This document shows positions 8,204 through 16,574 of a stretch of DNA of 64,000 nt, piece after piece. The notes beneath the pieces were generated by a model. It saw nothing but the letters and a program-made list of their open reading frames with translations. It was not told the DNA's origin and did no database searches. The position numbers and the translations under genes were made by a program. Numbering within the stretch: the first letter of the stretch is position 1; every line of letters begins with the position of its first letter. Where the stretch lies: NCBI RefSeq assembly GCF_001514145.1, contig NZ_KQ948658.1:610616-674615 (forward strand), given 5' to 3'. The stretch comes from Streptomyces canus (GTDB lineage: Bacteria; Actinomycetota; Actinomycetes; Streptomycetales; Streptomycetaceae).

Positions 8204-8635
8204 ATGGGGAGCCGGACACAGGACACGACCCGTGAAGCGTGGCGGACCACGCGGACCGCGGCGCTCTGGGCTGCTCTGGTGGTCCTGCTGGTCGCGCTGG
8301 TGGCGTGCCTGGGAATTGCGGTGCACGCCGACAACTCGCATGCTGCCGCCTCGATGACGACGGTTTCGGCCCCAACGACCCCGGCGGCCGCCCCGGCCGA
8401 TCACCACGCGGCATCGGTGGACCACCCGGCCGACTGCCCCGCCGGCGATGTGTGCTGTGTTCCAGCAGGCGACCGCGTACGGGCCGTGCTCGGCGCTCCG
8501 GCCCAACCCCCGCACGCGATCCTGCCTCGCACGCCGGACATCCCCAGGCACCCGGGAACCTCGCCGCGCTCCACCGAGCCGGTACCGACCGGTCGCGCTC
8601 CCGACTTGCACGTCCTCCAGGTGCAACGGACCTAG
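8204..8635 (+). CDS. Small membrane-anchored Cys/His-containing protein, DUF6153-like
   Basis: A 143-residue protein with a membrane segment (AALWAALVVLLVALVACLGI, about residues 18-37), an outside Ala/Thr linker, DHHAASVDHPADCPAGDVCC near residue 70, a Pro/Arg-rich region and the ending LHVLQVQRT. The architecture is that of the DUF6153 protein at 2429 (anchor, His then Cys cluster, disordered part, hydrophobic terminal tag). The start could also be GTG one codon earlier. It is followed by a DUF3105 gene and a broken DUF305 gene, so it repeats the 2429/2936 pairing. Function is unknown; metal binding is inference. Confidence 0.65.
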   Translation: MGSRTQDTTREAWRTTRTAALWAALVVLLVALVACLGIAVHADNSHAAASMTTVSAPTTPAAAPADHHAASVDHPADCPAGDVCCVPAGDRVRAVLGAPAQPPHAILPRTPDIPRHPGTSPRSTEPVPTGRAPDLHVLQVQRT

Positions 8636-8748
8636 ACGGATCTCACGACGCCGTGCGCTCACTCCACGGCTGACGACATCCGTCCATCCACCCCTGCACC
8701 CACCGCCGCTCGACGACACCGTGCGGCGGGGACGAGGAACACCCAGTC

Positions 8749-9402
8749 ATGAGCAAGACCAGCAAGAAGGCGGCCGCCGCATCCCGACAGGCCCGTATCG
8801 AGGAGATGCGCCGCGCCGAGCGGGCCCGCGAGCGCCGCAACCGGATCATCACCATCACCCTCAGCACGGTCATCGTCGTCGGCCTCGTGGGCTGGGGCGC
8901 GTACTACATCAACAGCGCCAACGAGAAGGAGGAGCGGCAGGCCGCCGAGGCGAAGAAGCCCGTCAGCGGCGAGAAGACCTGGGCCGCGAAGAAGCTCACC
9001 CAGAACCACGTCAAGGGCACCGTGCAGTACCCGATGAACCCGCCCGTCGGCGGCGACCACCACCAGGCCTGGATGACCTGTGACGGCACCGTCTACACCC
9101 AGGCCATAGCGAACGAGAACGCCGTCCATTCCCTGGAGCACGGCGCGGTCTGGGTCACGTACAACGACAAGGCCACCGAGGCCGACATCAAGACCCTCGG
9201 CGACAAGGTGTCCAAGACGCCGTACACCCTGATGAGCCCGGAACAGGAGCAGTCGGGGACGATCACGCTGTCGGCCTGGGGCCACCAGCTCAGCGTGGAC
9301 AAGGCGTCCGACCCCAGGGTCGAGCAGTTCCTCACCAAGTACGTCCAGGGTGCGCAGACCCCTGAGCCGGGCGCCGCCTGCACGGGCGGTCTGACCGCCT
9401 GA
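8749..9402 (+). CDS. DUF3105 family membrane protein
   Basis: A 217-residue protein. The N-terminal 40 residues are strongly basic and cytoplasmic (MSKTSKKAAAASRQARIEEM), then one membrane helix (IITITLSTVIVVGLVGWGAYYI), then an outside DUF3105 domain with PPVGGDHHQAWMTCDGTVYT, VHSLEHGAVWVTY and a final Cys. The conserved HH, C and EHG residues are typical of the family and could bind metal or form a redox site; the biochemical role of DUF3105 is not established. GAGGAAC precedes ATG 8749. Its stop overlaps the start of the next (broken) DUF305 gene, so they form an operon. Confidence 0.88.
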   Translation: MSKTSKKAAAASRQARIEEMRRAERARERRNRIITITLSTVIVVGLVGWGAYYINSANEKEERQAAEAKKPVSGEKTWAAKKLTQNHVKGTVQYPMNPPVGGDHHQAWMTCDGTVYTQAIANENAVHSLEHGAVWVTYNDKATEADIKTLGDKVSKTPYTLMSPEQEQSGTITLSAWGHQLSVDKASDPRVEQFLTKYVQGAQTPEPGAACTGGLTA

Positions 9403-10056
9403 TGAGGCACACGACCGAGATGGCACCGGACGGGACCGATCCCGAGGACGTGTCCACTCGCCGGCCCTTCCCGGGCGGGCAGCCATGGTCGCGGTGGCGG
9501 TCCTCGTCGCCCTCGGCCTCGTGCTCTGGTTCGTGGCCGCTCCCGGCGGCGAGGACTCGTCCGACGTGCCCACCGCCGGCTCCGCCGACGCCGGATTCGC
9601 CCGCGACATGGCCGTTCACCACCAGCAGGCCGTCGAGATGTCCCTCGTCATCCGTGACCGCACCGACGACGAGGACGTACGCCGCCTCGCGTACGACATC
9701 GGGCAGACCCAGGCCAACCAGCGCGGAATGCTGCTGGTCCGGCTCGACCTGTGGGTCTGCCCAAGACCCCTGCCGACGGCTGTATGACCTGGATGAAAGG
9801 CGGCCACAGCGGCCACTCGGGGCGCCAGGCCGAGGACGGCTCCCTCATGCCGGGCATGGCCACCGACACCGAGATCCTCTCTCCCCAGTTGCTGGCCGAC
9901 CACCACATGGGCGGGGTCGACATGGCGCGCGCCTGTGCCCTGCAGTGCGAGGTGCCTCAGGGGCGCCAACTGGCCCAGGGCATGGTCGACGCCCAGCAGT
10001 CGGAGGTGCAACTCATGTCCGACATGCTCAAGGAGCGGGGCTCGGCACCCAGGTGA
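9402..10056 (+). pseudogene. DUF305 family gene with two apparent -1 frameshifts
   Basis: The gene starts at ATG 9402 overlapping the DUF3105 stop, and three frames together give a DUF305 protein. The first piece is MRHTTEMAPDG..RRPFPGG; the membrane anchor follows in another frame (MVAVAVLVALGLVLWFVAAP, from 9485) with FARDMAVHHQQAVEMSLVI; and from 9751-9754 a third frame continues GLPKTPADGCMTWMKGGHSGH, LLADHHMGGVDMARACAL, to DMLKERGSAPR. Restoring one base near 9470-9480 and one in the GGG run at 9752-9755 would make it continuous. Both breaks are in G/C runs, so they may be real decay or assembly errors. Confidence 0.7.
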
Positions 10057-10294
10057 CGGCGTGGCCCACGACGAACCTCAGAAGATCAACGAAGCCCTTT
10101 CGCCCTCGCCTGCCCGGCGACGGGCCAGGAGAAGAAGGGGAGCAGGCAGGTGTCGCCTGGTGACCATCAGGTGACCGCTGTCCGTCAGGTGATTTACGGG
10201 ATCAGGGGAAATGATCGGGGAGCGTCACTGCAAGCAACCAGCAGCCGATGCACCGCGCGAAAAGCCCCGAATGAACCGGAAGGAATCTGACGCC
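10057..10294. other. Intergenic region with repeated CAGGTG boxes
   Basis: No convincing gene is present. CAGGTG occurs at 10147, 10168 and 10186, with CTGGTG at 10157, all on the same strand, about 110 bp upstream of the carboxylesterase. The spacings are 21 and 18 bp. These could be regulator half sites; no dyad is obvious. Confidence 0.3.
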
Positions 10295-11731
10295 ATGACC
10301 GCGACCGCGCCCAAGGCTCCGACTGCACCAGGGGTGCAGTCCTGGTGGGGAATCCCGTACGCCACCGCCGAGCGGTACCGCCGCCCCGTGGTCGCGGATT
10401 TCGATCCGGGCCGCCCCTATGACCGCAAGGGCGTTGCCCCCGTCCAGCCCGACAGCGGCGACTGGCTCGAAGCGGACAGCGGGACGGGCGAGGACTGCCT
10501 GAACCTGAACGTGTGGGCTCCCGAGCAGCCGACCGGGAAAACGCTGCCGGTGGCCGTGTACATCCATGGCGGCGGATTCGAGTTCGGCGCGAACACGCAG
10601 ACCACCTCGAACGCCGCCGGTCTTGCCGCGTCGGGGCGCGTGGTGAGCGTGTCGGTCAACTACCGGCTCGGCGCGCTGGGCGCGCTCTCGCTCTCGCAGT
10701 ACGGCGGACGGCTCGCCGAGGCCAGCAACCTCGGCCTGCAGGACGTCATCGCCGCGCTTGCCTGGGTCAAACAGAACATCGCCTCCTTCGGTGGCGACCC
10801 CGACGACGTCACCGTCTTCGGCCACAGCGCCGGCGCCTACTCCACTCTCGGGCTGCTCGGGGCCTCCTCCGCGGACGGCCTGTACCGGCGGCTGGCCGGG
10901 TTCTCCGGCGCGCCCTCGCGTCTCGTCCCGGCCTGGTGGGCCGAGGAGCTCGCGGAACGGTTCGTCACCGAACTCGGTGTCGCGGGCAACCCCGACAAGC
11001 TGATCGATCTCGACGCGGCCTTGCTGGTGGCCGCCCTGCGCAAGGTCTGTCCGACGGATCTCGGAGTCCGTGGCGGGATGGACAACCAGAGCCTCGGCGT
11101 CGTCCTGGACGCCGAACAGCCCGGCGGGGTGCTGCACGCCCACCCCCTGGAAGTCCTGGCCTCGGGCTCGCACCGGGACATCGACGTCCTTTTGAGCACG
11201 GCCAGTGACGAGATGGGCTGGTGGGTGGCGAACGACCTCGACCGGTTCGACCCGCACACCGTCGAGCGCGTCACCGACGAGTTCGCGGGGTGGCGCATTT
11301 CCCGCTCCCGCGCCAAGAAGATCGTCGATACCTACGACCAGGGTGGCCGCACCGCTGCCGAGGTCCGCGCCGCGTCCTTGACGGACTACATTTTCACGCT
11401 CCCCGCCGCTCGCGGCGCTCTGGCCCACGCCGCCGTGGGCGGCAACGCCCATCTCCTCATGATCGGGCCCGCCGAGGGTGCGCCCGCCGTGCACGGCACC
11501 GAGATGTACGCCCTGGTCGGCCAGGAACAGCCGGCCCGCAGCCCTGAACAGGCCGACCGTGACACGCGTATCCGCGACATCGTCCTCGACTTCGTCACCG
11601 GCGAGCAGACCCGTCTGTGGCCCGCCGTCACGGACCGGCCCACCTCGGGGAGTGTCGGCAACCCTCCCCACGAGCCCAGCGCCCGCTACCAGGCGGTCCT
11701 CGACCTGTTCGGGAACATCGCCCGCCCCTGA
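10295..11731 (+). CDS. Type B carboxylesterase/lipase family protein
   Basis: An alpha/beta hydrolase of 478 residues that should cleave carboxylic esters. Family marks are EDCLNLNVWAP near residue 68, the oxyanion loop HGGGFEFG near 92 and the nucleophile elbow FGHSAGA with Ser178 (commonly GESAG, here GHSAG). The NYRLGALGAL and NLGLQDVIAALAWVKQNIASFGGDP blocks are typical. There is no signal peptide, so it is cytoplasmic. ATG 10295 is chosen because GGAAGGAA lies just upstream; ATG 10271 is less well placed. It is followed after 58 bp by a quinone oxidoreductase, probably one operon. Confidence 0.9.
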   Translation: MTATAPKAPTAPGVQSWWGIPYATAERYRRPVVADFDPGRPYDRKGVAPVQPDSGDWLEADSGTGEDCLNLNVWAPEQPTGKTLPVAVYIHGGGFEFGANTQTTSNAAGLAASGRVVSVSVNYRLGALGALSLSQYGGRLAEASNLGLQDVIAALAWVKQNIASFGGDPDDVTVFGHSAGAYSTLGLLGASSADGLYRRLAGFSGAPSRLVPAWWAEELAERFVTELGVAGNPDKLIDLDAALLVAALRKVCPTDLGVRGGMDNQSLGVVLDAEQPGGVLHAHPLEVLASGSHRDIDVLLSTASDEMGWWVANDLDRFDPHTVERVTDEFAGWRISRSRAKKIVDTYDQGGRTAAEVRAASLTDYIFTLPAARGALAHAAVGGNAHLLMIGPAEGAPAVHGTEMYALVGQEQPARSPEQADRDTRIRDIVLDFVTGEQTRLWPAVTDRPTSGSVGNPPHEPSARYQAVLDLFGNIARP

Positions 11732-11789
11732 CGGTCACCGGGCGATCCGGAACAGCGCACCAGGGGGCGAACAGAGTGAGGAACTCGAC

Positions 11790-12812
11790 ATGAGCCAACC
11801 GACAGCAGCCGGCGACGCCGCACCGGCGACGATGCGGGCCGCCGTCGTCACCCGGCCCGGCGGCCTCGACGCACTGGAGATCAAGGATGTGCCGGTGCCC
11901 GTACGCAAGCCCGGCTGGGTGCGGATCAGAGTGAAGGCGTTCGGCGTCAACGAGTCCGAGGTCACCACCCGCAAGGGCGAGTCGGACGCGGTGGTCACCT
12001 ACCCGCGTGTGCCCGGCATCGAGGGCGTCGGCGTGGTCGATGAGGCCGACAAGGACAGCGGACTGCGGCCGGGACAGCAGGTGGCCACGATGATGGGCGG
12101 CATGGGCCGCTCGTACGACGGCGCGTACGCCGAATACGTGACCGTCCCCGCAGCGCAGGTCATCCCGTTTGAGACCGGACTGCCGTGGGAGGTCGTCGGT
12201 GCGCTGCCGGAGATGTTCCAGACCGCCTACGGATCGCTGACCACCGGCCTGGACCTCAAGGCCGGGCAGACCCTGCTGATCCGCGGCGGCACCTCCACGG
12301 TCGGGCTGAGCGCGGCCACGATCGCGAAGGACCTCGGAGCCACCGTGCTGTCCACCACCCGCAGCCCGGAGAGGGCCGGGGGACTGCGGGCCGCGGGCGT
12401 CGACCATCCCCTGGTCGACAGCGGCACGATCGCGGACCAGGTGCGCGAGCTGATGCCGGAGGGTGTCGACGCCGTGCTGGAGCTGGTGGGCTGCTCGGTC
12501 CTCGCCGACACCCTCCGCACCGTCCGCCGGCACGGCACGGTCTGCTTCACCGGAGCCCTGGCGGGCCAGTGGACGATCCCCGATTTCACCCCGTTCATGA
12601 TCCCTGGCGGGGTGCGGCTGACGTCCTACGGCGGTCAGGCCGCCGACCTCCCGGCCGACGTCTTCGCCCACCAGCTCCAGGCCATCGCCGCAGGGCGCCT
12701 CGAAGTCCCGGTCGCGAAGGTCTACCACGGCCTGGAACAGGTCCGTGACGCCCAGGCCGACGTCGAGTCCGGCACCACGCCGGGCAAGCACGTCGTCGTC
12801 CTGGAGGGCTGA
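11790..12812 (+). CDS. NADPH:quinone reductase-like / alcohol dehydrogenase superfamily protein
   Basis: A medium-chain dehydrogenase/reductase of 340 residues. The N-terminal GroES-like domain (MRAAVVTRPGGLDALEIKDV) lacks the Cys/His set of catalytic-zinc alcohol dehydrogenases. The Rossmann part has LIRGGTSTVGLSAATIAKDLGATVLSTTR, an NADP-type glycine motif, so a zinc-independent quinone or enone reductase is most likely. GAGTGAGGAA precedes ATG 11790. It follows the esterase in the same direction and may reduce a carbonyl or enone released there, though that link is only positional. Confidence 0.85.
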   Translation: MSQPTAAGDAAPATMRAAVVTRPGGLDALEIKDVPVPVRKPGWVRIRVKAFGVNESEVTTRKGESDAVVTYPRVPGIEGVGVVDEADKDSGLRPGQQVATMMGGMGRSYDGAYAEYVTVPAAQVIPFETGLPWEVVGALPEMFQTAYGSLTTGLDLKAGQTLLIRGGTSTVGLSAATIAKDLGATVLSTTRSPERAGGLRAAGVDHPLVDSGTIADQVRELMPEGVDAVLELVGCSVLADTLRTVRRHGTVCFTGALAGQWTIPDFTPFMIPGGVRLTSYGGQAADLPADVFAHQLQAIAAGRLEVPVAKVYHGLEQVRDAQADVESGTTPGKHVVVLEG

Positions 12813-13029
12813 GACCTGGGCAACCGAGAAAAGACAACCAACCACCCCCGATGCGCGACGGGCGACAACGGCCGGCCACTGCATCCGTAAGAGGAACTGG
12901 CACAGGAACTCATGGGCCGGCCGTGGCCGTGCCGGGCAAATGGCCGACCAGCTCCAAGCCTCGATGGACATGGCGTACGTGTCGGCCGTCGACGATCACT
13001 CCAACAACACCCCAGAGGGCAGAGCCCAT

Positions 13030-13389
13030 ATGAGAATCCGACTGACCGCCGGAGAAACCGTCCTCAACGCAACCCTCGACGACAACGCGACGGCACGCGA
13101 CTTCGCCTCGTTGCTTCCGCTGACGCTGCAGATGAACGACCTGCTCAAGCGCGAGAAGTACGGTCATCTGCCCCGGTCTCTCACCGCAGGCGGCGAGCCG
13201 CGGTCCAGCTACGAGATCGGCAACATCGCCTACTGGTCACCCGGTCCCGACATCGCCGTCTTCTATGACCACGACGGCCAGTCCATCCCCGACCCCGGCA
13301 TCATCGTCCTCGGCGAAATCGACTCGGGGGCCGATGCCTTCAAGAAGTACGACGGCACGGTCGACGTCACCATCGAGTCCGTCGACTGA
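13030..13389 (+). CDS. Cyclophilin-like fold protein
   Basis: A 119-residue protein with the small cyclophilin-like barrel pattern: MRIRLTAGETVLNATLDDNATARDFASLLPLTLQM, then GNIAYWSPGPDIAVFYDHDG and IVLGEIDSG. Members of this family are often annotated as hypothetical proteins beside oxidoreductases, and the peptidyl-prolyl isomerase residues of true cyclophilins are not evident. ATG 13030 is preceded by GAGGGCAG; an upstream extension from other starts in frame has no RBS support. It lies 217 bp after the quinone reductase and converges on the AraC regulator. Confidence 0.8.
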   Translation: MRIRLTAGETVLNATLDDNATARDFASLLPLTLQMNDLLKREKYGHLPRSLTAGGEPRSSYEIGNIAYWSPGPDIAVFYDHDGQSIPDPGIIVLGEIDSGADAFKKYDGTVDVTIESVD

Positions 13390-13415
13390 GACCCAGCCGG
13401 AAACCACCGAGATCG

Positions 13416-14363
13416 TCAACCAGGGAGAGGAGGGGGGACGGTCGTGGCCTCGCCGGCCGCGAAGGCGGCCGGGGTGAGGCCGGTGCGGTCACGGAAGAAG
13501 CGGCCGAAGTTCGCGGGGTCGGTGAAGCCGAGGTGGACGGCCACAGTCCGGGCATCCCACCGGGCACCTCCCAGCAGGCGCCGGGCTTCCAGGAGGCGCC
13601 GCTCGTCGATGAGTTCACGTACCCCCTTGCCGGTGGCGTCCCGGGCGGCACGGCTCAGGGTGCGGACCGAACAGCCGAGCAACTCGGCGTAGTCCGCGGC
13701 TTGGTGCAGCTCGCGAAAGTGCAGCTCCAAGGCGTCCAGGAAGCGCCCGTACCTGTCGGCACGGCCCGCGCCGGCCGTGGCCGTGCCGATGGGGGCGATG
13801 CCCGGGGAGTTGGCCAGACGCAGCAGCAGCGATTCGAGCAGGCTGCGCCGCAGGGCGTGGTGGATGTCGAGAGGGCGGCGCCCCAGTGCGCGGTGTTCGT
13901 CCAGGAGCTGGAATGCCGTCTGCTGGAGCCAGGCGGTGTCGTCGGGGTGCGGGCTGAGCACGGCAGGGGCCTCGTGCCCGGTGAGCGGGGCCAGGAGACG
14001 GGCGAGGTCGGGCCGCAGCACGTCCGGTTCGAACAGGATGAACGGGCCGCGGGCCGCGCCGGGCGGATGCCAGCACTGCGCGTGCCCGGGACGCACCCAC
14101 AGCCACTGGCCGGCGGCGACGGTCCGCGTGACGTAGTCGACGTCGTGCCGCAACTCACCCTCGGTGACCCCGATGAGGTAGTGGAAGGTGGCACGGCCCG
14201 GACGGGGCGGGTTCCACGGCCAGTCGTCGTGCTGGGCGAAGAAATCCTCGACGGTACTCACCTCAAGGCCGTAGGGAGTACCGACCGGGGGCTGGAAACC
14301 GTACAGCGGAACAGCAGCTGGTCCGGCCTGCCCGCTCGGCCCGGAGTGTCGCTTTTCGACCAT
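13416..14363 (-). CDS. AraC family transcriptional regulator
   Basis: A 315-residue regulator. The N-terminal cupin-like sensing part (residues about 1-200) includes YLIGVTEGELRHDVDY and WLWVRPGHAQCWHPPG. The C-terminal double helix-turn-helix includes YAELLGCSVRTLSRAARDATGKGVRELIDERRLLEARRLL and VAVHLGFTDPANFGRFFRDRTGLTPAAF. ATG 14363 is the best start; the frame continues upstream without support. It is read away from the YjbR pair and toward the esterase/oxidoreductase/cyclophilin-like genes, so either group could be its target. Confidence 0.9.
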   Translation of the reverse strand: MVEKRHSGPSGQAGPAAVPLYGFQPPVGTPYGLEVSTVEDFFAQHDDWPWNPPRPGRATFHYLIGVTEGELRHDVDYVTRTVAAGQWLWVRPGHAQCWHPPGAARGPFILFEPDVLRPDLARLLAPLTGHEAPAVLSPHPDDTAWLQQTAFQLLDEHRALGRRPLDIHHALRRSLLESLLLRLANSPGIAPIGTATAGAGRADRYGRFLDALELHFRELHQAADYAELLGCSVRTLSRAARDATGKGVRELIDERRLLEARRLLGGARWDARTVAVHLGFTDPANFGRFFRDRTGLTPAAFAAGEATTVPPPLPG

Positions 14364-14499
14364 CACGTGTCCGCAGCCTACCGCCCTTCCAGTCGGCTTC
14401 GACGCAAGGATGGGACGTGCCCCCTCCCGCGCCCGCGCGGCGCGCCCTCCGCCTCCTTCGATGCCACAGTCCGTCACCACTCGAGAAGGCTCACCACCC

Positions 14500-14895
14500 A
14501 TGAACCCATCGACCCTGCACAAGACCGCCGCCGACTGCGCGGAGGAACTCCCCGGAGCCCAGCTGGAGCACCCCTTCGGCCCCGACTGGGAGGTCTACAA
14601 GGTGCGCGGCAAGGTGTTCATGCTGATGACCGAAGTCCCGGGGCGTCCCGTCGTGATCCTCAAGGCGGACCCCGGCGAGGCCCACGCCCTGCGGGAGCAG
14701 TACAGCCACATCACCCCCGGCTACCACATGAACAAGAAGCACTGGATCACCCTGGAGAGCGGAGAAGGCGTCGACAAGAAGCTGGTCGAGGAACTCGTCA
14801 CCGACTCCTACCGGCTCGTCGTCGCCCACCTGCCCAGGGCCGAGCGGCCCGTCGACCCACACACCTACGGCATCGGCGCACGGGCGGCCCGATGA
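14500..14895 (+). CDS. MmcQ/YjbR family protein, first of a tandem pair
   Basis: A 131-residue YjbR-fold protein (CyaY-like double-wing) with the conserved order HPFGPDWEVYKVRGKVFMLM, VILKADP, ITPGYHMNKKHWITL. The fold is associated with DNA binding by similarity, but no member has a firmly known role. ATG 14500 begins the domain. It overlaps the next gene as ATGA and is clearly a duplicate of it. Confidence 0.88.
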   Translation: MNPSTLHKTAADCAEELPGAQLEHPFGPDWEVYKVRGKVFMLMTEVPGRPVVILKADPGEAHALREQYSHITPGYHMNKKHWITLESGEGVDKKLVEELVTDSYRLVVAHLPRAERPVDPHTYGIGARAAR

Positions 14896-15260
14896 GCGCG
14901 GCCGGCGACCGGCTCCAGGACGCAGCCCGCCAGGCGGCCCTGGCCCTCCCCGACGTCAGCCACGGCTACCCCTTCACCCCGGGACTCGACGTGTACAAGG
15001 TCGCGGGCAAGGTGTTCCTGATCGTCACCGACGACCCGGACGAGCAGATCATCACGGTCAAGTGCGAACCCGAACACGCCCGCGCACACGTACGCGGCTA
15101 CGCCTCGATCACACCGGGCCGCTATCTCGACAAACGCCACTGGATCTCGCTCGGGCCTGGACCCGGCATGACCGAGCGGCTGGTCACCGGCGCGGTCGAG
15201 GATTCCTACGACCTGGTCGCCGAGCGGCTGCCGCGACGCGGCCGCCCCGGTGCCCGATGA
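14892..15260 (+). CDS. MmcQ/YjbR family protein, second of a tandem pair
   Basis: A 122-residue protein with the same motifs as the gene before it: GYPFTPGLDVYKVAGKVFLIV, TVKCEPEHARAHV, ITPGRYLDKRHWISL. The two are in the same reading direction with a 4-bp ATGA overlap, so they are translated together and may form a heterodimer. The divergence between them (YHMNKKHW against RYLDKRHW) suggests an old duplication. Confidence 0.88.
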   Translation: MSAAGDRLQDAARQAALALPDVSHGYPFTPGLDVYKVAGKVFLIVTDDPDEQIITVKCEPEHARAHVRGYASITPGRYLDKRHWISLGPGPGMTERLVTGAVEDSYDLVAERLPRRGRPGAR

Positions 15261-15499
15261 GCGCCGCGAGCTTCCCCGCGAACGGCGAGCCCTCGCTCGT
15301 CAATCGCAATCCGCCATCGACGCCGTCAGCAGCAGCCCTTGTCCTCCGCGTCCGGGCCGGTGCGACAGGCACCGACGGCACCGCCGTGTGTACAGGCCCC
15401 GGCGAAGGGAGCGGCCGTGCTCGATCGGCCAGGGGCGTGCGAGGTCGCGCCTCAGAGGGATGCGTGCTGTCCTGGAATTATCCGCAGGAGTACACGCCG

Positions 15500-16336
15500 A
15501 TGGGTCACAGCCGGATTTCCACCTTCGCATCCGCCCGGTCGCCCGCGCCGACCGGAGCGGGCGGTGGCTTGTTGCCGGCGCGGGACCTCGCGGCCGCCTG
15601 GTTCCTGGTCGTCCTGATTGCGGTGCCGGCCTGGGTGCTGACGGTCGGGCAGGCCCGGGACATGGGGGTCGAGCCCGGCACGATGGGGATGGCGCTGCCG
15701 CTGTTCCTGCTGCTGTGGGTGACGATGATGGCGGCCATGATGCTGCCGTCCATGGCGCCGGTGGCGATCACGTGGGTGCGGGGGATCGGGCGGCAGTCCT
15801 CCGGCTGGACGCGGACCGTGCGCACCGTCGAGTTCGTGGGCGGGTACCTGCTGGTGTGGACCGCCTTCGGACTGCTCGCCTACGCGGCCTTGGCCCTTAC
15901 CGGCGGACTGGTGGACGACCCCCCGACCGTCGGACGCTGGATCGGCGCGGTGGCCTTCCTGCTCGCGGGCCTGTATCAGCTCGGCCCCCTCAAGCACGTA
16001 TGTCTGCGGCACTGCCGCGACCCCATGAGCCACCTGGTGCGCTACGCCGGGTTCCGGCAGCCGGCCCGCGACCTTCGGGTCGGCTGCCATCACGGCGCCT
16101 ACTGCGTCGGCTGCTGCGCGGGACTGATGGTCGTCCTGATCCCGCTCGGCGTGATGAACGTGGCGGCGATGGCCGGACTGGCCGTGGTGATCTTCGTGGA
16201 GAAGTTGTGGCCCCGTGGCCCGCTACTCGCCCGGGTGGTGGGCATCGCGTTCCTCGTGCTGGCCGTGCTCGCGCCGTTCCAGGACTGGCTGCTGCCGGGG
16301 CTGCAGGGGGCGATGCCGTCGATGAGCGGGACGTGA
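15500..16336 (+). CDS. DUF2182 integral membrane protein
   Basis: A 278-residue membrane protein. The family signature lies across predicted helices 2-3: LPLFLLLWVTMMAAMMLPSM followed by APVAITWVRGIG. Later come PLKHVCLRHCRDP and GCHHGAYCVGCCAGLM, Cys/His clusters that explain its usual label as a predicted metal-binding membrane protein. GCAGGAG precedes ATG 15500. The convergent neighbour is DUF1326, a frequent genomic companion of DUF2182. The transported or bound substrate is not known. Confidence 0.9.
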   Translation: MGHSRISTFASARSPAPTGAGGGLLPARDLAAAWFLVVLIAVPAWVLTVGQARDMGVEPGTMGMALPLFLLLWVTMMAAMMLPSMAPVAITWVRGIGRQSSGWTRTVRTVEFVGGYLLVWTAFGLLAYAALALTGGLVDDPPTVGRWIGAVAFLLAGLYQLGPLKHVCLRHCRDPMSHLVRYAGFRQPARDLRVGCHHGAYCVGCCAGLMVVLIPLGVMNVAAMAGLAVVIFVEKLWPRGPLLARVVGIAFLVLAVLAPFQDWLLPGLQGAMPSMSGT

Positions 16337-16574
16337 CGGCGATGTGGACGCCGCCGTGGACTGCGGCTGCCCGCCGATGAACGCGACCAGCCGCGGTGGC
16401 CGGGGCGCCTCGCCCCATTTCCGATGACTCCGAACGGGGAACCCGCCTCGTATGCCCGAACACGAGTAAGCAATGGGTCACGTGTTCACGGATTCGGCCG
16501 GGGATGAAACGGCCGTGGCACGGCACCGGTGTTGCTTCCGGCCGGGTAAGGCTCTGGCCGGGCCGCCCAGTTCG

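Noticed and set aside
12813..13029. N-terminal extension of the cyclophilin-like protein
   Set aside because: The frame is open, but there is no RBS and the residues do not resemble the family or a signal peptide; the domain begins at ATG 13030.
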